From Pseudomonas sp. UBA5706 (lineage in GTDB: Bacteria; Pseudomonadota; Gammaproteobacteria; Pseudomonadales; Pseudomonadaceae): a stretch of 64,000 nucleotides of DNA. A model generated the notes under the pieces. The model saw only the letters and a list, made by a program, of their open reading frames with translations, had not been told where the DNA came from and searched no databases. Of this stretch, positions 22,637 to 30,733 are shown piece after piece. Location of the stretch: NCBI RefSeq assembly GCF_002419965.1, contig NZ_DIHC01000041.1:60625-124624 (forward strand), given 5' to 3'. A program made the translations under genes and the position numbers. The number at the start of each line of letters is the position of its first letter. The first letter of the stretch is position 1.

Positions 22637-23446
22637 CTACCGATAAACTCCATTCTTCCCATGCCCGGCCATCGCCTGATTACCGCGAATGCTGATCATG
22701 TGGCGCATTTCGACCCACTCTATCCCCTGGGATTTAAGCTTGGGCATTTCACGCTCCAGCACGTCCATCGTCACGGGGTACGGGTGGCCGATCATCACTG
22801 CCGAGCCCTGTTTGTGCGCCAGCTTGATCGCAGTCTGGAGTTGGCCGTTGATGGCCTCGGCGGTGCGCTCGTCGTCCAGGAAGACATCCCGCGACACGCT
22901 CGCAAGGCCGTTCTTCTGCGCCTCGGCGGCGGCAACCGTTTTCGCGCTGGTGCGGCTATCGACCAGAAACAGATGACGCCGCTGCAATTCACTCACCAGC
23001 CATGTCATCGCCACAGGCTCGGCTGTCATGCGGCTGCCCATGTGATTGTTGATCCCGGCGGCGTAAGGGACTTTCAGCAGTGCCGCATTCAGGCGCGCCT
23101 CAAGTTCGGGCAGCGGTAATTCGGGGTGCCACGCATAAGGTCCGGTCGCCGGGTCCATCGGCATATGCAGCATTACGGTTTTGCCGGCCTTGTGCGCCTG
23201 GCGTGCAAAGTCCGTGGCGTGCGGCGTGTCGGGCATGATCGCCAGCGTCACGGGACCGGGCAGGGCCAGCGCCCGGCTGTCCTTTTCGGGGCTTTGTCCG
23301 AGATCGTCGATGATCAGGCTGAGGTAGGCGACCGTCGGCGACTTGCCGTCGGTGGAGGCGTCGGCGGGCGCCGCATGTGCGGCACCCGTCAGAGCAACTG
23401 TCATCACTGCAAGGGCCCGGAGCAACCCGGTCAAGCGCGAGCGCAT
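22637..23446 (-). CDS. divergent polysaccharide deacetylase family protein (YibQ-like)
   Basis: 269 residues from ATG 23446, one base after the ctpA stop, so it is cotranscribed with ctpA and envC. Signal peptide MRSRLTGLLRALAVMTVALTGAAHA. The mature part LSLIIDDLGQSPEKDSRALALPGPVTLAIMPDTPHA, then HMPMDP, GINNHMGSRMT and VSRDVFLDDE follow the divergent (DUF610) polysaccharide deacetylases, with Asp-Asp and His metal ligands kept. The envC-ctpA-yibQ grouping is common in proteobacteria and suggests a cell-wall or septal role in the periplasm. Confidence 0.88.
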   Translation of the reverse strand: MRSRLTGLLRALAVMTVALTGAAHAAPADASTDGKSPTVAYLSLIIDDLGQSPEKDSRALALPGPVTLAIMPDTPHATDFARQAHKAGKTVMLHMPMDPATGPYAWHPELPLPELEARLNAALLKVPYAAGINNHMGSRMTAEPVAMTWLVSELQRRHLFLVDSRTSAKTVAAAEAQKNGLASVSRDVFLDDERTAEAINGQLQTAIKLAHKQGSAVMIGHPYPVTMDVLEREMPKLKSQGIEWVEMRHMISIRGNQAMAGHGKNGVYR

Positions 23447-23447
23447 A

Positions 23448-24782
23448 TCAATTGCCGCGTGTGACACGCAAGCCCTTGAGCAGGCTCAGAGCCTGATTCA
23501 GCTGGTAGTCATCGTCCTGCGGCCGCGCCTTGGCAGCCGCCGCCTTGGTGGTCGGTTTGTCCGCGCCACCGTTGCCGTTGCCCAAATGACCCAGCAGATC
23601 GGCTTCTTTGTAGTTGTCGCCATCGACTTCGGCAGTGACCTTCGCCCGTTTGACTTCGATGTCCGGGTTGATGCCCTGGGCCTGAATCGAGCGACCATTG
23701 GGCGTGAAGTACAGCGCCGTGGTGATCTTCAATGCGCGATCATTAGCCAGCGGCAGCACGGTCTGCACCGAACCTTTACCGAAGGTGTCGGTGCCCATCA
23801 GGATGCCGCGTTTCTGATCCTGCAAGGCACCGGCGACGATCTCGGAGGCCGAGGCGCTGCCGCCGTTGATCAGCACCACCAAGGGTGCGCCTTCGCTGGC
23901 ATCGGCCGGGTCCGCCGAGAAGCGCAGTTCGGAGTTGGCGATCCGGCCTTTGGTGTAGACGATCAGACCTTTGGTCAGGAAGTGATCCGCCACCTCGACC
24001 GCCGCTTGCAGAACGCCGCCCGGGTTGTTGCGCAGGTCCAGGATCAAACCGTTCATCTTTTTGCCGTTGTCCTTGCGCAGCTTGGCCAGGGCCTTGCCGA
24101 CTTCTTCACCGGTCTTGACCTGGAATTGGGTGATGCGGATGTAACCGTAACCCGGCTCCAGCATCTGCGACTTCACGCTCTTGACTTGAATGGTCGCGCG
24201 CGCCAGCGTTACGTCGAAGGGGTTGCCGCCGTCGCGCACCAGGGTCAGGGTGATCTTCTCGCCCAGCTTGCCGCGCATCTTGTCGACCGCTTCCTGCATG
24301 GTCTGACCCTGGGTCGGAGCGCCGTTGATCTTGACGATCAGGTCGCCCGCTTCGATGCCTGCCTTGGAAGCCGGCGTGTCGTCTATTGGCGACACAACCT
24401 TGATGAAGCCATCCTCGACACCGACTTCGATGCCCAGCCCACCGAACTCGCCGCTGGTGCTTTCCTGCAGCTCCTGGAAATCTTCCGGGCCCAGATAAGC
24501 GGAGTGCGGATCAAGGTTGCTGAGCATGCCTTTGATGGCGTTCTCCAGCAGTGTCTTGTCATCCACTGGCTCAACGTAGGCGGCCTTGATCCGGTCCATC
24601 ACCTCGGCAAAGGTGCGCAGCTCGTCAAGCGGCAGTGGCGCCTTGATGTTTGCGGCGTTGGCGGGCGCAGTGGTCGCGGCTGGCACCGAAGCAGGGGTGG
24701 TACCGGCAGCCATGGCCTGTGGAGCGCCGATGATCACGGCAATGGTCAGGGCCAGCGAGGTGAGGCGGGACGAAAACAGCAT
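23448..24782 (-). CDS. ctpA: carboxyl-terminal processing protease (S41)
   Basis: 444 residues. Signal peptide (MLFSSRLTSLALTIAVIIGAPQAMA). PDZ domain about 105-185 with GGLGIEV and PASKAGIEAGDLIVKING. The S41 protease domain (200-375) contains LDLRNNPGG, GGSASASEIVAGAL with nucleophile Ser311, and TFGKG with Lys336, the Ser-Lys dyad spaced as in Prc. It is a periplasmic processing protease; in pseudomonads CtpA degrades peptidoglycan cross-link hydrolases with the help of LbcA. A Lys/Ala-rich tail follows. Cotranscribed with envC upstream and the deacetylase downstream. Confidence 0.95.
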   Translation of the reverse strand: MLFSSRLTSLALTIAVIIGAPQAMAAGTTPASVPAATTAPANAANIKAPLPLDELRTFAEVMDRIKAAYVEPVDDKTLLENAIKGMLSNLDPHSAYLGPEDFQELQESTSGEFGGLGIEVGVEDGFIKVVSPIDDTPASKAGIEAGDLIVKINGAPTQGQTMQEAVDKMRGKLGEKITLTLVRDGGNPFDVTLARATIQVKSVKSQMLEPGYGYIRITQFQVKTGEEVGKALAKLRKDNGKKMNGLILDLRNNPGGVLQAAVEVADHFLTKGLIVYTKGRIANSELRFSADPADASEGAPLVVLINGGSASASEIVAGALQDQKRGILMGTDTFGKGSVQTVLPLANDRALKITTALYFTPNGRSIQAQGINPDIEVKRAKVTAEVDGDNYKEADLLGHLGNGNGGADKPTTKAAAAKARPQDDDYQLNQALSLLKGLRVTRGN

Positions 24783-24812
24783 GTCTTACGAACTCCTGAG
24801 TGAAGTGTCGAC

Positions 24813-26126
24813 TTATCCTTGAGTGCGACACCATTGGGCCGGATCACTAGGGCGACCCTGCTGACGAATAGCGAAATACAATGCCGGAGTGTCCTGACCG
24901 CCACCGCTGTTGCCCACGGTGGAGATCGCCTCTCCGGCTTTTACAACGTCCCCAGCTTCTTTCAGCAGACTCTGGTTGTGGCCGTACAGACTCAAATAGC
25001 CGTTGCCGTGGTCGAGAATGACCAGAAGGCCAGCCCCGCGCAACCAGTCGGCGAAGACCACACGACCGCCATGCACAGCGCGTACCTGACTGCCTGCGGC
25101 AGCACTGATCATCACGCCGTCCCACTTGGTCCGCTCATCATCGCCGCGGCTTTCACCGAAACGTGCCAACAATCGACCATCGACAGGCCAAGGAAGTTTT
25201 CCCTTTGCCTGTGCAAATGCGCCACCAAAGGACTGCCCGGCGCTGGAAACCAGGGTGCCAGGAGCTTTTGTCGGCCGGCGAGGGGCTTCATCGCTGTCTT
25301 CCTTGCCACGACTTTTGGCCAGCGCCTCCTGTTGTTCACGCTGACGTTTCTCAGCTTCCTGCTGGGCCAGCAACGCTTTCTGACGCGCTTCTTCGGCTTC
25401 GCGAGCCTGACGGGCCAGGGTTTCCTCGATGGTCTTAAGGACTTTCGTCAGGTCTGTCTGATCCTGCTGACGGGCCTGTAGCTTCTGGTCGCGAGCCTTG
25501 TAGTCCTGACTCAGCTTGGCCAGTGCAACCTGACGTTCCTGGCGAACGGTATCGAGCTGGGATTTCTGGTCATCCAGCGAGCTTTTCTGGACCAGCAACT
25601 GCGCTTGCTGCAGGTCGATGTCTTTCTCGACTTCGGCCAGCTGACGCAGGGTCTCATTGAAGTTGCGCAACTGCTCCAAGCGGGCCTGGCTCAGATAGTC
25701 ATAGTAGGTGAGGGTGCGAGCGAATTTTTCAGGGTTCTGCTGATTGAGCAGCAGCTTGAGGTATTCCTGACGGCCATTCTGATAGGCCGCGCGGGCCTGG
25801 ATCGCTATCAGTCGTTGCTGTTCAACCCGTGCGCTTTGGAGTTTTTTTTTCTCCTGGTCGAGCCGTTGAAGCTCGGTTTCACTCTTTTTTAGTTCTTTTT
25901 GCAGGGCCTCCACCTGCTTTTCCAGCTTGCCCATCTCGGTTTCGGTTGTGCGCAGGTCTTTCTGCACGCCGGATTTTTCTTCCTGAAGTTGGCTCAGGGC
26001 CTTCTTCAGCTCGGTAATGTCCTGACGCGTGGCATCCAGCTGTTTTTGGGTTTGTGCGCGCTCATCGTCGGCAAAGGCCGGATTGAGCAGACAAATCAAA
26101 GCAAGGGCGATCAGGGCGCGGAGCAT
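24813..26126 (-). CDS. envC: murein hydrolase activator EnvC
   Basis: 437 residues from ATG 26126 (MLRALIALALICLLNPAFA signal peptide); the frame extends to 26183 without sense. Two long coiled-coil stretches (about 20-250, rich in Lys/Glu/Gln) are followed by a C-terminal LytM domain (about 315-437). In the LytM domain the metal ligands are lost: the usual HxG-D site reads KWDGVMI and the HxH reads YFAIR. It therefore cannot cut peptidoglycan itself and should activate amidases at the septum, as known for EnvC. Upstream of ctpA on the same strand. Confidence 0.94.
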   Translation of the reverse strand: MLRALIALALICLLNPAFADDERAQTQKQLDATRQDITELKKALSQLQEEKSGVQKDLRTTETEMGKLEKQVEALQKELKKSETELQRLDQEKKKLQSARVEQQRLIAIQARAAYQNGRQEYLKLLLNQQNPEKFARTLTYYDYLSQARLEQLRNFNETLRQLAEVEKDIDLQQAQLLVQKSSLDDQKSQLDTVRQERQVALAKLSQDYKARDQKLQARQQDQTDLTKVLKTIEETLARQAREAEEARQKALLAQQEAEKRQREQQEALAKSRGKEDSDEAPRRPTKAPGTLVSSAGQSFGGAFAQAKGKLPWPVDGRLLARFGESRGDDERTKWDGVMISAAAGSQVRAVHGGRVVFADWLRGAGLLVILDHGNGYLSLYGHNQSLLKEAGDVVKAGEAISTVGNSGGGQDTPALYFAIRQQGRPSDPAQWCRTQG

Positions 26127-26227
26127 GGGGTCGGGTGATACCAGGAATAAAGACGGGGTTAGTATGCCCGCCGAAGGCTGCAAAAAAAACGCTCATAGGG
26201 CGCCGCTTTCAGACATTTCATACAAAT

Positions 26228-26258
26228 AACCGGCCTGCCCTGAATAGGCAGGCCGGTT
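26228..26258 (-). terminator. strong hairpin after gpmI
   Basis: AACCGGCCTGCC (26228-26239) pairs perfectly with GGCAGGCCGGTT (26247-26258) around a 7-base loop, ten bases beyond the gpmI stop. The minus-strand continuation is T-rich (ATTTGTA). It separates gpmI from envC. Confidence 0.8.
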
Positions 26259-26267
26259 TATGACGAT

Positions 26268-27815
26268 TTACTTGGCGACCAGAATCGTTTTGCCAGTCAT
26301 CTCCGCCGGAACTTCCATTCCCAGCAATGTCAGCATGGTTGGCGCCACGTCGGCCAGAACGCCACCTTCACGAACCTTCAGGTTGCGCTTGCCGACGTAG
26401 ATGAACGGCACCGGCTCGGTGGTGTGAGCCGTGTGCGGCTGGTGAGTCTTCTCGTCGGTCATCTGCTCGACGTTGCCATGGTCAGCGGTGATCAATGCCT
26501 CGCCACCGACCTTTTCCAGCGCCTCGGTGATGCGACCAACGCACACGTCCAAGCACTCAACGGCCTTGATGGCCGCTTCCATGATGCCGCTGTGGCCCAC
26601 CATGTCGCCGTTGGCGTAATTGACGATGATCACGTCGAAACGCTGGTTTTCGATGGCGTCAACGATCTTGTCGGTGACTTCCGGCGCGCTCATTTCCGGC
26701 TGCAGGTCGTAGGTCGCAACTTTGGGTGACGGAATCAGGATGCGCTCTTCGCCCGGAAACGGTTCTTCCCGACCACCGGAGAAGAAGAAGGTGACGTGGG
26801 CGTATTTTTCGGTTTCGGCGATGCGCAGTTGTGTCTTGCCGTTTTTCGAAAGGTATTCGCCTAGTACGTTTTCCAGGCTGCCTTTGACGAACGCGGCAGG
26901 TGCCGGGATGTTCGCGGCGTACTGCGTCAGCATCACGAAGCCGGCCAGTTTTGGCTGACGGGCGCGGGCGAAGTCCTTGAAGTCGTCTTCGACGAACACG
27001 CGGGTCAGTTCGCGGGCGCGGTCGGCGCGGAAGTTCATGAATACAACGGCGTCGCCGTCTTCAACCTTGACCTGCTCGCCGATGCGGGTGGCTTTGACGA
27101 ATTCGTCGTTCTCGCCGCGCCCGTAGGCAGCGTCTACACCTGCTTTGGCGGTATCAGCCTGGTATTGCGAGGTGCCGTCAACGATCAGGTTGTAGGCCGA
27201 TGCGACGCGGTCCCAGCGATTGTCGCGGTCCATGGCGAAGTAGCGGCCAACGATCGTGGCCGTGCGACCCTTGCCCAGGCGACCGTAGGCCGCTTCCATG
27301 GTGTCGAGGTATTTGTGCGCGCTGCGTGGCGGTGTGTCGCGACCGTCGAGGAAAGCGTGTACGTAAATCTTCTCGGCGCCGCGCTTGGCGGCCAGCTCGA
27401 CCATTGCCACCAGGTGGTCTTCATGGCTATGCACGCCGCCATCGGAGAGCAGGCCCATGATGTGCACGGCCTTGCCATCGCCTACTGCCTTGTCCACTGC
27501 TTTGCAGATGGCCGGGTTTTCGAAGAATTCACCGTCGCGGATCGCCTTGGTCACGCGGGTGAAGTCCTGATACACCACGCGCCCGGCACCCAGGTTCATG
27601 TGACCGACTTCGGAATTGCCCATTTGCCCTTCGGGCAGACCGACATCCATGCCGGAACCGGAGATCAGGCCATTGGGCATGGTCTTGTAGAGGCGATCGA
27701 AGACCGGCATCTTCTTCTCGGCTGTCGCCGAGTAGACTGCATTGCCGTCGTGGCTTTCGCTGTGACCGAAGCCATCCAGGATGATCAGAACCAAAGGTTT
27801 AGGCGTGGTAGTCAT
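26268..27815 (-). CDS. gpmI: 2,3-bisphosphoglycerate-independent phosphoglycerate mutase
   Basis: 515 residues from ATG 27815 (MTTTPKPLVLIILDGFG); a GTG at 27824 opens the frame earlier but is less likely. Alkaline-phosphatase superfamily, di-manganese enzyme that interconverts 2- and 3-phosphoglycerate in glycolysis and gluconeogenesis. Motifs: LDGFG (metal Asp), GNSEVGHMNLGAGR with the phosphorylated Ser, HSHEDHL, FLDGRDTPP, NFRADRARE, NYANGDMVGHSG and TADHGNVEQM. All are intact. It lies divergently from the rhodanese-grxC-secB group, the usual pseudomonad arrangement. Confidence 0.97.
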   Translation of the reverse strand: MTTTPKPLVLIILDGFGHSESHDGNAVYSATAEKKMPVFDRLYKTMPNGLISGSGMDVGLPEGQMGNSEVGHMNLGAGRVVYQDFTRVTKAIRDGEFFENPAICKAVDKAVGDGKAVHIMGLLSDGGVHSHEDHLVAMVELAAKRGAEKIYVHAFLDGRDTPPRSAHKYLDTMEAAYGRLGKGRTATIVGRYFAMDRDNRWDRVASAYNLIVDGTSQYQADTAKAGVDAAYGRGENDEFVKATRIGEQVKVEDGDAVVFMNFRADRARELTRVFVEDDFKDFARARQPKLAGFVMLTQYAANIPAPAAFVKGSLENVLGEYLSKNGKTQLRIAETEKYAHVTFFFSGGREEPFPGEERILIPSPKVATYDLQPEMSAPEVTDKIVDAIENQRFDVIIVNYANGDMVGHSGIMEAAIKAVECLDVCVGRITEALEKVGGEALITADHGNVEQMTDEKTHQPHTAHTTEPVPFIYVGKRNLKVREGGVLADVAPTMLTLLGMEVPAEMTGKTILVAK

Positions 27816-27957
27816 GAATCCCACTCTTGGCTAATAGGTGAAGTAGAAAAAAGATCGGCATTTTAGGGTGAAGTTCAAACGGCGTCACTGCCGTACGGGC
27901 TTTGGCCGACCTTGGGGGCTGTGTATACTGGCCGACATTTTAACGCCCTGGAACCTG

Positions 27958-28374
27958 ATGATGGTTGCTCACCTGATTGAATTTGCCACTAACCACTATT
28001 TGCTGGCTGGCGCTTTTGTCATCCTGCTGGCGCTGTTGATTGCAACGGAGCTTAGCAAAGGCGGCCGCAGCCTGAGCACCGGCGAGCTGACCGCGCTGGT
28101 CAACCGCGACGAAGCGGTCGTCATCGACGTGCGCGCCAAGAAGGATTACGCCAGCGGTCATATTGTTGGCGCGCTGAATTTTCCGCAGGACAAAGTGATG
28201 TCCCGGACGGCGGAGCTTGAAAAGTACAAGCCCAAGACACTGATCATCGTCGATGCCGCGGGTCAGCACGCCGGTCACGTGGCCCGCGAACTGCTCAAGG
28301 CCGGTTTCACGGCTGCCAAGCTCTCGGGCGGCGTTTCCTCGTGGCGCGGTGACAACTTGCCTTTGGTGAAGTGA
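27958..28374 (+). CDS. rhodanese-like protein, membrane anchored (YibN-like), catalytic Cys absent
   Basis: 138 residues from ATG 27958 (a second ATG follows immediately). An N-terminal membrane helix (LLAGAFVILLALLIATEL) precedes a rhodanese domain with EAVVIDVRAKKDYASGHIVGALNFP. At the active-site loop, where C-x-x-G would stand, the sequence is IIVDAAGQHAG, with Asp99 in the Cys position. The protein is therefore probably not a sulfurtransferase. YibN-type genes lie next to grxC and secB in many gammaproteobacteria, as here; one base separates it from grxC. A structural or membrane-protein-quality role is possible, but is inference. Confidence 0.88.
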   Translation: MMVAHLIEFATNHYLLAGAFVILLALLIATELSKGGRSLSTGELTALVNRDEAVVIDVRAKKDYASGHIVGALNFPQDKVMSRTAELEKYKPKTLIIVDAAGQHAGHVARELLKAGFTAAKLSGGVSSWRGDNLPLVK

Positions 28375-28375
28375 A

Positions 28376-28630
28376 ATGACTCACGTCGTCGTCTACTCCA
28401 GCGATTATTGCCCTTACTGCTCTCGCGCCAAGCACCTGCTCGTGAGCAAGAACGTCGCCTTCGAGGAAATCAAGGTCGACGGCAAACCGCAGATTCGCGC
28501 TGAAATGACCAAAAAGGCCGGGCGCACGTCGGTTCCGCAGATCTGGGTCGGCTCGATCCACGTCGGCGGTTGCGACGACCTGTTCGCACTGGAGCGCGCC
28601 GGCAAGCTCGACGCACTGCTGAGCGCCTGA
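28376..28630 (+). CDS. grxC: glutaredoxin 3
   Basis: 84 residues, a standard length. Thioredoxin fold with the redox pair YCPYC (Cys12, Cys15), the cis-Pro region TSVPQIWVGSIHVGGCDDL (glutathione-binding TVP-like loop plus GG-DD). It reduces disulfides and glutathione mixed disulfides in the cytosol. One base after the rhodanese gene, 41 bases before secB: likely one operon. Confidence 0.96.
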   Translation: MTHVVVYSSDYCPYCSRAKHLLVSKNVAFEEIKVDGKPQIRAEMTKKAGRTSVPQIWVGSIHVGGCDDLFALERAGKLDALLSA

Positions 28631-28671
28631 ATTCGAACGCTACAAGACCTCAAGAGTAAGAAGGATCTGAG

Positions 28672-29178
28672 ATGACCGATCAAACGAATACCGACGCCAC
28701 TGCCAACCAAGCCGTCGGCGATGAAGAAGCTCCGCAGTTTTCCTTGCAACGCATTTATGTACGTGACCTGTCGTTCGAAGCGCCGAAAAGCCCGGGAATC
28801 TTCCGTCAGGAATGGACCCCAAGCGTTAGCCTGGACCTGAACACTCGTCAAAAGCAGCTGGAAAACGATTTCTATGAAGTTGTGCTGACCCTGTCGGTCG
28901 AAGTGAAGAATGGCGAGGAAATCGCCTTCATCGCTGAAGTCCAGCAAGCCGGCATCTTCCTGATCAAGGGCCTGGATGCTGCTTCCATGAGCCACACGCT
29001 GGGCGCTTTCTGCCCGAACATCCTGTTCCCGTATGCGCGCGAAACCATCGATAGCCTGGTGGTTCGCGGCTCGTTCCCGGCGCTGATGCTGGCTCCGGTG
29101 AACTTCGATGCCCTGTACGCTCAAGAGCTGCAGCGCATGCAGGAGTCGGGCGAAACACCAACGCCTACCGTTCAGTAA
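28672..29178 (+). CDS. secB: protein-export chaperone SecB
   Basis: 168 residues. After an acidic disordered start (MTDQTNTDATANQAVGDEE) comes the SecB core: FSLQRIYVRDLSFEAPKSP, LELxV-type strands (VVLTLSVEVKNGEEIAFIAEVQQAGIF), CPNILFPYARETIDSLVVRGSFPALMLAPVNFDALY. The tetrameric cytosolic chaperone keeps preproteins unfolded and hands them to SecA. Followed by a strong terminator. Confidence 0.97.
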   Translation: MTDQTNTDATANQAVGDEEAPQFSLQRIYVRDLSFEAPKSPGIFRQEWTPSVSLDLNTRQKQLENDFYEVVLTLSVEVKNGEEIAFIAEVQQAGIFLIKGLDAASMSHTLGAFCPNILFPYARETIDSLVVRGSFPALMLAPVNFDALYAQELQRMQESGETPTPTVQ

Positions 29179-29198
29179 GCCAAGCGTTGCTGCCCGAT

Positions 29199-29227
29199 AA
29201 AAAAGCGCCTGTGACGGGCGCTTTTTT
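29199..29227 (+). terminator. rho-independent terminator after secB
   Basis: AAAAAAGCGCC (29199-29209) pairs with GGCGCTTTTTT (29217-29227), 7-base loop. The A-run on one side and T-run on the other make it usable in both directions. It ends the rhodanese-grxC-secB unit. Confidence 0.9.
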
Positions 29228-29362
29228 GTGGGCTCTGTTCGACGAAACATCCGGTGTAGGCGTCCGGCTTGCCGGCGTCGGCGGTTGTGGGAGGCGCTGT
29301 CGCTCGTGCGCCATGCCGTTACCCGCCATCGACACTCATGTGGTTGAGCGACGGCCCCGCGG

Positions 29363-29818
29363 CTATTTGAACCCCAACTGCCGCCAGCCTTCGTAAACTG
29401 CGACGGCGACGGTGTTGGACAGGTTCAGGCTGCGGCAGCCCTCACGCATCGGCAAGCGCAGGCGTTGCTGGGCCGTCAGCGGATCCAGCACCTCGGGTGG
29501 CAGGCCGCGGCTTTCCGGGCCGAAGAGCAACGCATCGCCTTCCTGAAACGCCGCATCGTGAAAAGGCCGCGAGCCCTTTGTGGTAAAAGCGAACAGTCGC
29601 GGCTGGCCGAGACTTTCCAGGCAGCTGGCCAGGTCTGCGTGGCGATGCAGGCTCGCGTATTCGTGATAATCCAGGCCCGCACGACGCAGGCGTTTGTCAT
29701 CCAGCTCGAAGCCTAAAGGCTCGATCAAATGCAGGCTGCAACCACTGTTGGCACAGAGTCTGATGATATTGCCGGTATTCGGCGGAATTTCTGGTTGAAA
29801 AAGGATCACGTGAAACAT
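29363..29818 (-). CDS. trmL: tRNA (cytidine(34)-2'-O)-methyltransferase TrmL
   Basis: 151 residues from ATG 29818 (MFHVILFQPEIPPNTGNIIRLCANSG); the upstream part of the frame (to 30079) is antisense to the next gene. SPOUT family with a C-terminal trefoil knot: LLFGPESRGLPPEVL, then LRLPMREGCRSLNLSNTVAVAVYE, with the SLNLSN knot signature. It methylates the wobble position of tRNA-Leu(CAA/UAA). Its start shares two bases with the surroundings of the divergent small gene. Confidence 0.95.
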   Translation of the reverse strand: MFHVILFQPEIPPNTGNIIRLCANSGCSLHLIEPLGFELDDKRLRRAGLDYHEYASLHRHADLASCLESLGQPRLFAFTTKGSRPFHDAAFQEGDALLFGPESRGLPPEVLDPLTAQQRLRLPMREGCRSLNLSNTVAVAVYEGWRQLGFK

Positions 29819-29843
29819 GCACGGCTCCGAACGAAAGGACGGG

Positions 29844-30257
29844 ATGCATTCTACCCCCGAAGAAGACCCGCGACCGAAGCAATGGCGGCGGGTTTTGGGT
29901 TCCATTGCACTATTCGGGGTGATGGTCGGTTTGATGATAGGCCGGCTGACCGCCCCCGATCCTGTTGAACTGCAACGTATTGAGGTGCTCCCCGAAGGCA
30001 TTGCGGTCTGGTTCAACCGCGAGCCGCAGTTGCACGGCGAAATGGTGGAAGGCGCTGTGGCCTTGCTGTTCAATGCCAAAGGCGATGCGCAACGGGGCGA
30101 GCTGAAGGTAAACGGCCGAGAGGTGCGCTGGAAGATTCAGAAGAGTGATAAGGGATTGTTGCTCAACCTGCTGGCGGCCCGTCCATTGCACGGTGACTGG
30201 CACGGTGCAACTCAGGACGGGCGCTGGAGACTGGAGGTCAGTCTCCGGGAGGAATAA
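29844..30257 (+). CDS. membrane-anchored hypothetical protein, 137 aa
   Basis: ATG 29844 is chosen over 29817 because AAAGGA lies four bases upstream. A short charged N-terminus (MHSTPEEDPRPKQWRR) is followed by one membrane helix (VLGSIALFGVMVGLMIGRL). The rest is a periplasmic beta-rich domain of about 95 residues (VELQRIEVLPEGIAVWFN...GRWRLEVSLREE). It is conserved in type with small unknown proteins beside trmL in pseudomonads; I cannot assign a function. Confidence 0.7.
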   Translation: MHSTPEEDPRPKQWRRVLGSIALFGVMVGLMIGRLTAPDPVELQRIEVLPEGIAVWFNREPQLHGEMVEGAVALLFNAKGDAQRGELKVNGREVRWKIQKSDKGLLLNLLAARPLHGDWHGATQDGRWRLEVSLREE

Positions 30258-30733
30258 AAGAGGGGAATCCCCGGCCTGCCTGTACCAAGGTCCCCAAAAC
30301 TGGTGATGATTAACCTATAGCAGAGCGCGTGCCAGTTTTGATGAATCGTTTCAGAATATTTTTAAAAGTAGGCCAAAGCCCCGTATTCAGGCCATCAGGG
30401 ATATACACAGGCGGCCACAAGCCGCTTTTAGCGCCCCAACGGCCCCGCGACCGTTCATACGCCATGATTTCATTTGCACGTTAATTGGGCGTTTTTCATG
30501 CCGAAACGCCAAAGTGATGCACTACCAAGTTACGTCCTCTACCCGAATGAAGAATCCAGAATCCTGGGGCGTGATTTTCCAAACAGCTGCCGCAACGGAA
30601 ACGGTGGTATCTATTTGTTTTATATATTCTAAATTCTGACTAAACCCGTTCATTTGATATGAGTAATTTGAGCTTTTAGTGGCGAGCGCTCTGAATAAGC
30701 TCGATTGTCCATTCAAAGTTTCAAGGCGTTTTT
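30258..30733. other. intergenic region upstream of the NEL-domain gene
   Basis: 476 bases. The first ~60 hold a G/C-rich inverted segment (GGGGAATCCCC). The last ~200 (30530-30733) are clearly more AT-rich than the flanking genes. I looked for a HrpL-type promoter (GGAACC then CCAC) and did not find one. A short minus-strand frame (30522-30716) has no supporting features. Presumably the promoter of the large gene is here. Confidence 0.4.

Noticed and set aside
24813..26126. EnvC as an active LytM endopeptidase
   Set aside because: The zinc ligands of the LytM site are replaced (KWDG for HxGxD, YFAIR for HxH), as in known EnvC activators.
30522..30716. 64-codon minus-strand frame upstream of the NEL-domain gene
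   Set aside because: No ribosome-binding site, no domain, lies in an AT-rich probable promoter region.
30258..30733. Hrp-box promoter for the NEL-domain protein
   Set aside because: I found no GGAACC followed at 15-17 bases by CCAC; GGAAACGGTGG near 30596 is not close enough.
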